Shown here: piece by piece, positions 1-5,117 of the stretch
Numbering within the stretch: position 1 is the stretch's first letter
How the letters are laid out: every line of letters starts with the position of its first letter
Assembly (NCBI GenBank): GCA_030693565.1
Contig: JAUYAJ010000206.1
Coordinates: forward strand, 1 to 5,955
Direction of reading: 5' to 3'
Length of the DNA: 5,955 bases
From: Rubrivivax sp.
GTDB taxonomy: Bacteria > Pseudomonadota > Gammaproteobacteria > Burkholderiales > Burkholderiaceae_C
Notes under the pieces: model-generated
Told to the model about the DNA's origin: nothing
Database searches by the model: none
The model's input: only the letters and a program-made list of their open reading frames with translations
Position numbers and translations under genes: made by a program

Positions 1-302
1 TTGCGCACGGGGTCGGCCGGCAAGGCCTTGAGCTTGGGGAACAGCGTGTTGTTGACGAAGTCGAGCAGCGCTTCGCCGGTGATGCCTTCGGCGTCGGCGG
101 CCCAGCTGCGCCAGCGCAGGTGCTCGGGGATCGGGCTCTTGTAGGCGTCGCGGGTGAGTTCCAGCTCGAATTCCAGCGCGTCAAAGACTTTCAGGAACAG
201 CAGCCAGACCATTTGCTCGATGCGCTGCGCGTCGCCGTTGATGCCGGCGTCCTGGCGCATGACGTCCTGGACGGACTTGATGAGGGGGCTGAGGTTGGAC
301 AT
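1..302 (-). CDS. hsdM: Type I restriction-modification DNA methyltransferase HsdM, N-terminal fragment (cut by window edge)
   Basis: HsdM is the adenine-N6 methyltransferase subunit of type I restriction-modification enzymes. It works with HsdS, which reads the target site, and with HsdR. Translating the minus strand from the ATG at 302-300 gives 100 uninterrupted codons before the left edge, starting MSNLSPLIKSVQDVMRQDAG and continuing INGDAQRIEQ, then MVWLLFLKVFD, YKSPIPEHLRWRSWA and ITGEALLDFVNN. This is the typical helical HsdM N-terminal domain; the catalytic part (SAM-binding and NPPF-type motifs) lies outside the window. The gene starts 55 bases after the hsdR stop on the same strand, so the two are probably co-transcribed. 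No good Shine-Dalgarno sequence precedes the ATG (the bases just before it are CCTGCCCC), so translation may be weak or coupled to hsdR. The start fits the usual N-terminus of the family. Whether the rest of the gene is intact cannot be seen. Confidence 0.9.
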   Translation of the reverse strand, partial: MSNLSPLIKSVQDVMRQDAGINGDAQRIEQMVWLLFLKVFDALEFELELTRDAYKSPIPEHLRWRSWAADAEGITGEALLDFVNNTLFPKLKALPADPVR

Positions 303-357
303 GGGGCAGGCGGGGCGAAGTCGGGAGGGCGGTGCGGCCGAGTATCGGGCCGCCGCT
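303..357 (-). other. hsdR-hsdM spacer with a short hairpin
   Basis: This 55-base gap separates hsdR from hsdM. It contains a perfect 6-bp inverted repeat, GCGGCC (334-339) and GGCCGC (348-353), with an 8-base loop. No T-run follows on the minus strand, so it does not look like an intrinsic terminator. It could stabilise or process the hsdR message, or be chance in GC-rich DNA. No promoter is evident. Confidence 0.35.
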
Positions 358-2808
358 TCAAGCGCTGGTCTGCGGGGCGTAGAGCGCACGCTCCAGCGCA
401 CGCAGCGCGCCCAGGTACTGCGCGCGACCGCCGAAGCTGAGGATGATCTCGGCCGGCCGGCCCATGGCGGGGAAGGGCGGCACGCTGAAGATGTTGTCGC
501 CTTCGATGGTGGTGATGCCTTCGTCGGCGTACTTGTCGAGCAAGGCGTCCAGCACCTGGCGCGCCAGCGGGCCGTATTGGGTGAAGGCGTTGCGCTTCTT
601 GACCCGGCGCGCGCGTTCGCGCCGCGTCAGCGGCGGCATGTTCCAGGCCACGTGCAGCAGCAGGTCGAACGGGTCGAGGTCGAGCCCGACTTCTTCGGCC
701 AGCGCTTCGACCAGCACGCCTTGGCGTTCCAGCTCGTCGAGCAGCGCGGCTTTGCGTTCGGCGCCGTCCCAGGCTTGCAGGAAGGCGTCCAGCGATTCGT
801 ATTGCCTGGCCAGGTTGATGCGGGTGTAGTCGCGCAGGCTCTCGGTGATCAGGCGGCCCTGGGCGTTCAGGTACTGCACGCGCTCGCGGGCGACGCTGAC
901 GTTGACGCTGCCGCCGACCACGTAGCGCCGCGGCGGCGCGCCATCGCCACCTGCGCCGGGCGCGGTGATGGCGCCGGCTTGGGCCGGCGCGTCGCTGCCT
1001 TCGGCGCGGGGCGGCGTTGCGTCGTCGGGTGGTGTCACCGGGTCGCCGACGCCCGCCTCGTAGATCTGCACCGGGTCACCGTCGAAGCTGGGGTCGGCGA
1101 AGTTGTCGGTGGCGCGCTTGAAGTCGAGGATGGTGAACCAGGTCTTGCCCAGGTCTTCGCGCAGCCGCGTGCCGCGGCCGATGATCTGCTTGAACAGCGT
1201 CATCGACTTGATGTTCTGGTCGAGCACGATGAGCTTGCAGGTCTGCGCGTCGACGCCGGTGCTCATCAGCTTGGAGGTGGTGGCGATCACCGGGTAGGTC
1301 TTCTCGGGGTCGATGAAGTTGTCGAGCTCGCGCTTGCCTTCGGGGTTGTCGCCGGTGATCTGCACCACGTACTTGGGCTGCGCCGCGCACAGGTCGGCGT
1401 TGGCGTTGGACAGCGCCTGGCGCATGCGCGCGGCGTGGTCGATGTCTTCGCAGAAGACGATGGTCTTGGCGTAGCGGTCGGTGGCTTTCAGGTATTCGGT
1501 GATCTTGGCCGCCACCACCTCGTCGCGGCGTTCGAGCACCAGCGCGCGGTTCATGTCGCTGGCGTTGTAGACGCGGTCCTCGATGACATGGCCGTGTTTG
1601 TCGGTCATGCCCTGGGCCGGGCGCCAGCCGAAGGTGTCGCGGTCCAGATCGACCCGGATCACCTTGTAGGGCGCCAGGTAGCCGTCTTCGATGCCCTGGC
1701 GCAGGGTGTAGCTGTAGATCGGCTCGCCGAAGTAGTCGATGTTGGAAACGTCGCGGGTTTCCTTGGGCGTGGCAGTCAGGCCGATCTGGGTGGCGGCGTT
1801 GAAGTAGCGCAGGATCTCGCGCCAGGCCGAATCTTCGTCGGCGCTGCCGCGGTGGCATTCGTCGACGACGATGAGGTCGAAGAAGTCGGGCGAGAACTGC
1901 TTGTAGATGTTCTGTGCTTCTTCGGTGCCCGAGACGGCCTGGTAGAGCGACAGGTAGATTTCGTAGGACTTGTCGACCTGCTTGGTGGCCTTGTTCACGG
2001 CCAGCGCCAGATCGTCGAGTGTGGCCTGCCCGGACTGGGCGTCGAGCCGCTCAACCCCTTTGCCGTGGGGGCTGAGCTTGGCCATCGCGCCCTTGAAGTC
2101 GCGGAAGTCGTTGACCATGGTCTGGTCGATCAAGATGTTGCGGTCGGCCAGGAACAGGATGCGCTTCCTGGTGCCGCTCTTCCACAGCCGCCAGATGATC
2201 TGGAAGGCGGTGTAGGTCTTGCCGGTGCCGGTGGCCATCACCAGCAGCACCCGGGTCTGGCCCTGGGCGATGGCTTCCACCGTGCGGTTGATGGCCGTCA
2301 TTTGGTAGTAACGCGGTGCCTTGCCGGGGCCGTACTCGAACTCGGTCACCTGGCGCACTTCGGGCGACCAGCCCTTCCAGGCGCAGTAGCGCTCCCAGAG
2401 TTCGATCGGCGACGGAAACTCGTTCAGCGTCAGGTTTTGCTCCAGCACGCCAGTGGCCAGGGTGGCGTCGCGGAAGACAAAGCCGTCGCCATTGCTGGCA
2501 AAACTGAAAGGCACGTTCAGCAGTTCGGCGTACTCGATGGCCTGGGGCATGCCGGCGCCACAGGCGTGGTTGTTGTCTTTGGCCTCGACGGCGGCGAGCG
2601 GGATGTTGGGTTTGAAGAACAGCGCGTAGTCGGCGCGCAGGACGGTTCCGGCGTCGCGCTGGGCTTTGCGGCCGCGCACGGTGACGCGGCCGGCGCGCAG
2701 CGAGAACTCGCGGTAAATCTGGCCCAGACCATCCCAGCCCGCGCGTTCCATCGCCGGCCGGATGAACTTGTCGCAGATGTCGCTTTCTGACAGGCTCTTC
2801 TTGTTCAT
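358..2808 (-). CDS. hsdR: Type I restriction enzyme endonuclease/translocase subunit HsdR (EcoEI-like)
   Basis: HsdR is the motor and nuclease subunit of a type I restriction enzyme. Bound to HsdM/HsdS, it pumps unmethylated DNA using ATP and cuts at a distance. Visible domains, in 816-residue numbering: an N-terminal PD-ExK-like nuclease with D60 and E75-A-K77; a superfamily 2 helicase with Walker A ATGTGKT (192-198), DECH (316-319), TAT (345-347), IVFCED (449-454), ATTSKLMSTGVD (509-520) and QIIGRGTRLR (541-550); a Pro/Ala/Gly-rich linker (about 585-627); and a C-terminal helical domain (about 635-815) with SLRDYTR and PPLTRRERA, recognisable as the EcoEI R C-terminal family. All key motifs are present and the length is normal for this subfamily, so the gene looks intact. 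The start at ATG 2808-2806 fits the family N-terminus. GGGGAGG lies only 2 bases upstream, which is unusually close. hsdM follows after 55 bases. A sampled line within the gene is less GC-rich than one in the next gene, suggesting transfer. Confidence 0.95.
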   Translation of the reverse strand: MNKKSLSESDICDKFIRPAMERAGWDGLGQIYREFSLRAGRVTVRGRKAQRDAGTVLRADYALFFKPNIPLAAVEAKDNNHACGAGMPQAIEYAELLNVPFSFASNGDGFVFRDATLATGVLEQNLTLNEFPSPIELWERYCAWKGWSPEVRQVTEFEYGPGKAPRYYQMTAINRTVEAIAQGQTRVLLVMATGTGKTYTAFQIIWRLWKSGTRKRILFLADRNILIDQTMVNDFRDFKGAMAKLSPHGKGVERLDAQSGQATLDDLALAVNKATKQVDKSYEIYLSLYQAVSGTEEAQNIYKQFSPDFFDLIVVDECHRGSADEDSAWREILRYFNAATQIGLTATPKETRDVSNIDYFGEPIYSYTLRQGIEDGYLAPYKVIRVDLDRDTFGWRPAQGMTDKHGHVIEDRVYNASDMNRALVLERRDEVVAAKITEYLKATDRYAKTIVFCEDIDHAARMRQALSNANADLCAAQPKYVVQITGDNPEGKRELDNFIDPEKTYPVIATTSKLMSTGVDAQTCKLIVLDQNIKSMTLFKQIIGRGTRLREDLGKTWFTILDFKRATDNFADPSFDGDPVQIYEAGVGDPVTPPDDATPPRAEGSDAPAQAGAITAPGAGGDGAPPRRYVVGGSVNVSVARERVQYLNAQGRLITESLRDYTRINLARQYESLDAFLQAWDGAERKAALLDELERQGVLVEALAEEVGLDLDPFDLLLHVAWNMPPLTRRERARRVKKRNAFTQYGPLARQVLDALLDKYADEGITTIEGDNIFSVPPFPAMGRPAEIILSFGGRAQYLGALRALERALYAPQTSA

Positions 2809-2810
2809 GG

Positions 2811-2817
2811 CCTCCCC
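2811..2817 (-). promoter_or_regulatory. hsdR: Shine-Dalgarno-like GGGGAGG before hsdR, very short spacing
   Basis: On the minus strand GGGGAGG is followed by just CC and then the hsdR ATG. The sequence is a strong anti-Shine-Dalgarno match, but a spacer of about 5-9 bases is usual. This could lower HsdR translation, which would help avoid self-restriction, but that is inference. The next in-frame ATG (codon 20) would remove the conserved N-terminus and is unlikely to be the start. Confidence 0.45.
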
Positions 2818-2845
2818 GGCGAGTAGCGGGACAGGCGCCCCGACC

Positions 2846-2866
2846 CCGTTTCACGTCGCGAAACGG
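2846..2866. promoter_or_regulatory. Inverted repeat upstream of hsdR (possible operator or leader hairpin)
   Basis: CCGTTTC (2846-2852) and GAAACGG (2860-2866) form a perfect 7-bp inverted repeat around 7 bases. The repeat becomes 8 of 9 if extended inward, with the mismatch at the eighth pair. It lies about 38-58 bases upstream of the hsdR start, where a regulator could bind or a leader hairpin could form. There is no T-run on either side, so it is not a standard terminator. No regulator gene is visible in the window, and the role is unknown. Confidence 0.4.
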
Positions 2867-2892
2867 CAGCATGGTGCCAGCAAATGCACCGG

Positions 2893-2914
2893 GCGCGGCG
2901 CGGAACCGCCGCGC
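2893..2914. promoter_or_regulatory. Strong GC hairpin in the divergent hsdR/SIS spacer
   Basis: GCGCGGCG (2893-2900) and CGCCGCGC (2907-2914) are perfect 8-bp arms around the 6-base loop CGGAAC. On the plus strand AAACTCC follows; on the minus strand CCGGTGC follows; neither is a U-tract. It may be a barrier between the divergent units, a remnant of a terminator, a protein site or chance in GC-rich DNA. Confidence 0.4.
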
Positions 2915-2927
2915 AAACTCCGTGTCA

Positions 2928-2943
2928 TATGATCCGTGATCAT
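2928..2943 (+). promoter_or_regulatory. -10-like box and perfect palindrome overlapping the SIS gene start
   Basis: TATGAT at 2928-2933 matches the sigma-70 -10 consensus at 5 of 6 bases; no convincing -35 box lies 17 bases upstream. If used, transcription would start near 2940, almost at the ATG at 2942, giving a leaderless or nearly leaderless mRNA. This agrees with the lack of a Shine-Dalgarno sequence there. The same bases form a perfect inverted repeat, ATGATC (2929-2934), CGT, GATCAT (2938-2943), containing two GATC sites. Promoter use is inference. Confidence 0.35.
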
Positions 2944-3496
2944 GCTTGAACAGCGCATCCAGCAACAGTTCTTCGACGGCGCTGACCTCCAATACCAGGC
3001 TGCGGAGTCGCTCGCGCGGCCGATTGCCGACGCCGCCCAGGCCTTGCTCGGCGCCCTCACGGCGGGCGCCAAGATCATGGCCGGCGGCAGTGGCGCTGGC
3101 CGCTGGCTGGCGCAGCATCTGGCGACCACGCTGGTGGGCCGCTTCGAGCGTGAGCGCCCGGCGCTGGCCGCGCTGGCGCTGCAGGTCGACGCCGGCGCAC
3201 TGGACAAGCAGCTGCAGGCGCTGGGCCAGCCCGGCGACGTGCTGGTACTGTTCGACACCGATGGCGCCGACGCCGCGCTGCCGGCGGCGCTTCTGGCGGC
3301 GCACGACAAGGACATGTCGGTCGTGGTGCTGGCGGCGCAGGCGTCAGTGCGCTGGCCGGCGCTGCTGGCCGAGACCGATGTACTGATCGCAGTGCCGCAT
3401 GAGCGCGGCGCCCGCATCCTGGAATTGCAGCTGCTCGTGCTGCATTGCCTGTGCGACGCGGTTGATCTGCAACTGATGGGAGAGCAAGAACCTTGA
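2942..3496 (+). CDS. Degenerate SIS-domain protein, DiaA/GmhA (phosphoheptose isomerase) family
   Basis: Intact relatives are sedoheptulose-7-phosphate isomerases (GmhA) or DiaA, a tetrameric DnaA-binding regulator of replication initiation. Family membership is clear from the ends: MLEQRIQQQFFD (1-12), YQAAESLARPI (19-29), LVGRFERERP (64-73), ALGQPGD (93-99), VPHERGARI (151-159) and LHCLCDAVD (167-175). The core has diverged. The usual CGNGGSAADAQHFAAE region reads GGSGAGRWLAQHLATT (48-63), and the STSGNS phosphate loop reads DTDGAD (105-110). About 13 residues between the second strand and ALGQPGD are missing relative to relatives as I recall them. Of the GmhA zinc ligands, the histidines appear kept (H59, H168), but the Glu is T63 and the Gln is L160, so isomerase activity is unlikely. 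The frame is open for 184 codons and read as protein. ATG 2942 is preferred because relatives begin MLEQRI; GTG 2936 is the alternative. Its stop overlaps the dolP start, a typical operon junction. Function is unproven; a DiaA-like scaffold role is the best guess. Confidence 0.82.
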   Translation: MLEQRIQQQFFDGADLQYQAAESLARPIADAAQALLGALTAGAKIMAGGSGAGRWLAQHLATTLVGRFERERPALAALALQVDAGALDKQLQALGQPGDVLVLFDTDGADAALPAALLAAHDKDMSVVVLAAQASVRWPALLAETDVLIAVPHERGARILELQLLVLHCLCDAVDLQLMGEQEP

Positions 3497-4146
3497 ACAC
3501 GACCCGACACACCCGAATCAACGCCAAGGCGCGCGTGCGCGCTGTGGCCGTGGCCGCCGCCGCCTTGGCGACGCTGACGCTGCTGCCGGCCTGCGCGCCG
3601 CTGCTGCTCGGCGGCGCTGCCGTCGGCGGCGCCATGATGGCCATCGACCGCCGCACCACCGGCGCCCAGGTCGAGGACCAGGCGATCGAGCTGAAGGCAC
3701 TGGCCAGCGCGCGCGAGCTGTCGACGCTGGGCAACATCAGCGTCACCAGCTACAACCGGCGCGTGCTGGTCACCGGCGAGGTGGCGAGCGACGCCGACCG
3801 CGCCCGGGTGACGGCCGCGCTGCAGCGGCTGGACAACGTGCGCGAGGTCATCAACGAGCTGGCGCTGGCGGGCAACAGCTCGCTGACGGCGCGCTCCAAC
3901 GACGCCATCCTGTCGGCCAAGGTCAAGGCCGCGTTGATCGACGCCAAAACTTTGCAGGCCAACGCCTTCAAGGTGGTGACCGAGCGCGGCACGGTCTACC
4001 TGATGGGCCTGGTGACCGAGCGTGAAGCCAGCCGTGGCACCGAGGTGACGCGCGGCGTCAGTGGTGTGCAAAAGGTGGTGCAGGTGTTCGAGACCATCAC
4101 CGAAGGCGAACTCGCCACGCTGCAGTCCAAGCCGGCACCGCGCTGA
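3493..4146 (+). CDS. dolP: Two-BON-domain outer-membrane lipoprotein, DolP/YraP-like
   Basis: DolP is an outer-membrane lipoprotein on the periplasmic side that supports envelope integrity and binds anionic phospholipid at division sites in E. coli. The 217-residue product has a basic N-terminus, an Ala/Leu-rich segment (about 18-31) and a lipobox LPAC with lipidated C34, followed by a short Gly/Ala/Met-rich stretch. The DRRTTGAQVED block (52-62) matches the DolP family. BON domain 1 spans about 62-127 and BON domain 2 about 132-203, the latter with VVTERGTVYLMGLVTEREA (161-179) and GVSGVQKVV. The start is uncertain. TTG 3493 shares bases with the SIS stop (TTGA) and has GGAG 10 bases upstream. 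GTG 3535 has AAGG 5 bases upstream and still gives a 20-residue lipoprotein signal ending in the same cysteine. Both starts leave the mature protein identical. The gene follows the SIS gene as in the diaA-dolP arrangement and converges on the dehydrogenase gene, with a 22-base gap. Confidence 0.9.
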   Translation: MNTTRHTRINAKARVRAVAVAAAALATLTLLPACAPLLLGGAAVGGAMMAIDRRTTGAQVEDQAIELKALASARELSTLGNISVTSYNRRVLVTGEVASDADRARVTAALQRLDNVREVINELALAGNSSLTARSNDAILSAKVKAALIDAKTLQANAFKVVTERGTVYLMGLVTEREASRGTEVTRGVSGVQKVVQVFETITEGELATLQSKPAPR

Positions 4147-4159
4147 GGCGCCGAGCGCC
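4147..4159. terminator. Possible bidirectional hairpin between convergent dolP and dehydrogenase genes
   Basis: GGCGC (4147-4151), CGA, GCGCC (4155-4159) is a perfect 5-bp stem directly after the dolP stop, in the only gap between two convergent genes. A second pair of GCCGGC copies (4161-4166 and 4177-4182) could form a larger hairpin running into the dehydrogenase 3' end. There is no T-tract, so intrinsic termination is uncertain. Confidence 0.35.
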
Positions 4160-4168
4160 TGCCGGCGT

Positions 4169-5071
4169 CTACTTGAGCCGGCGGATCAGGCTCGAGGTGT
4201 CCCAGCGCCGGCCGCCGAGCATCTGCACTTCGGCGTAGAACTGGTCGACCAGCGCCGTCACCGGCAGCTGGGCGCCGTTGCGGCGCGCTTCGTCGAGCAC
4301 CAGGCCGAGGTCTTTGCGCATCCAGTCGACGGCGAAGCCGAAGTCGAAGCGGTCTTCGACCATGGTCTTGCCGCGGTTGTCCATCTGCCAGCTCTGGGCC
4401 GCACCCTTGCCGATCACGTCCAGCACCAGTGGCATGTCCAGGCCGGCGCGCTGGCCGAAGGCAATGGCCTCGGCCAGGCCCTGCACCAGGCCGGCGATCG
4501 CCACCTGGTTGACCATCTTGGCGAGCTGGCCAGCGCCGCTGTCGCCGACCCGGGTGACGGCGCGCGCGAAGGCGGCTGCCACCGGCATGATGGTGTCGAA
4601 GGGCTGGCTGTCGCCGCCGCACATCACGGTCAGGCCGCCGTTGACGGCGCCGGCCTGGCCGCCCGAGACCGGGGCGTCGATGAAGTGCAGGCCGCGCGCC
4701 TGCGCCTGGCCGTAAAGCTCGCGCGCGATCGCCGCCGACGCCGTCGTGTGGTCGACGAAGACGGCGCCGGGCGGCATGCCGGCCAGCGCGCCGCTGTCGC
4801 CCAGCACCACCGAGCGCAAGTCGTCGTCGTTGCCGACGCAGGCGAAGACGATGTCGGCGCCGGCGGCGGCCGCCGCCGGGGTGGCCGCGACCTGGCCGCC
4901 GAACTCGTCGGCCCAGGCGCCGGCCTTGGCCTCGGTGCGGTTGTAGACCGTGACCTGGTGGCCAGCGCGCGCCAGGTGGCCGGCCATCGGGTGGCCCATC
5001 ACGCCCAGGCCCAGGAAGGCCAGGCGGCGCGGCTCGGCCGCTTCGTAGTTTCGGGGGTTGATGGTGCTCAT
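4169..5071 (-). CDS. NADP-type beta-hydroxyacid dehydrogenase (3-hydroxyisobutyrate dehydrogenase/tartronate semialdehyde reductase family)
   Basis: This is a soluble oxidoreductase that interconverts a small beta-hydroxyacid and its semialdehyde. The exact substrate (3-hydroxyisobutyrate, tartronate semialdehyde, succinic semialdehyde or another) cannot be read from sequence. The 300-residue length is typical of the family. The N-terminal Rossmann fold has GLGVMG (21-26) and, after strand two, NRT (44-46). An Arg at this point usually means NADP(H) rather than NAD(H). The substrate signature DAPVSGGQAGA spans 132-142, and catalytic K185 sits in GAGQLAKMVNQ (179-189) with N188. The all-alpha C-terminal domain contains KDLGL (252-256), also conserved. 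Residues 1-14 form a short tail before the first strand. ATG 5071-5069 is chosen as the first ATG before the fold; its Shine-Dalgarno is weak. The gene lies 46 bases after pilU on the same strand and may be read through from it. No functional link to pili is known to me. All key residues are present. Confidence 0.9.
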   Translation of the reverse strand: MSTINPRNYEAAEPRRLAFLGLGVMGHPMAGHLARAGHQVTVYNRTEAKAGAWADEFGGQVAATPAAAAAGADIVFACVGNDDDLRSVVLGDSGALAGMPPGAVFVDHTTASAAIARELYGQAQARGLHFIDAPVSGGQAGAVNGGLTVMCGGDSQPFDTIMPVAAAFARAVTRVGDSGAGQLAKMVNQVAIAGLVQGLAEAIAFGQRAGLDMPLVLDVIGKGAAQSWQMDNRGKTMVEDRFDFGFAVDWMRKDLGLVLDEARRNGAQLPVTALVDQFYAEVQMLGGRRWDTSSLIRRLK

Positions 5072-5096
5072 GGCCGCAATGCTGCCATGAACTGGG

Positions 5097-5110
5097 ACGG
5101 CCGGGGCCGT
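5097..5110 (-). other. Hairpin just after the pilU stop
   Basis: ACGGCC (5097-5102), GG, GGCCGT (5105-5110) is a near-perfect palindrome beginning 7 bases downstream of the pilU stop. It would realistically fold as a 5-bp stem with a 4-base loop. CCCAGTTC follows on the minus strand rather than a U-run, so it is more likely to protect or pause the pilU message than to terminate it cleanly. Confidence 0.35.
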
Positions 5111-5117
5111 GCGATCG

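Noticed and set aside
154..2790. An 878-codon open frame on the plus strand opposite hsdR
   Set aside because: It has no recognisable motif, it is rich in Val, Gly, Ala, His and Asp as expected from the complement of a GC-rich gene, and the minus strand encodes a clear HsdR with every family motif. It is a composition artefact.
2809..2941. Possible yraN 3' remnant or tRNA attachment site at the restriction-module boundary
   Set aside because: Three-frame reading on the plus strand shows nothing like the YraN C-terminus, and no tRNA-like segment or direct repeat is visible.
2860..2945. A minus-strand peptide EFARRFRAAPGAFAG slightly like the end of an AraC-type DNA-binding domain
   Set aside because: The resemblance is about a dozen residues, with no helix-turn-helix upstream in that frame, and it overlaps the SIS start. 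Most likely chance in Arg/Ala-rich translation.
2051..4071. Long minus-strand open frames (417 and 406 codons) across the spacer, the SIS gene and dolP
   Set aside because: They are low-complexity (Arg/Ala/Ser/His-rich), overlap three well-supported reading frames and show no domain.
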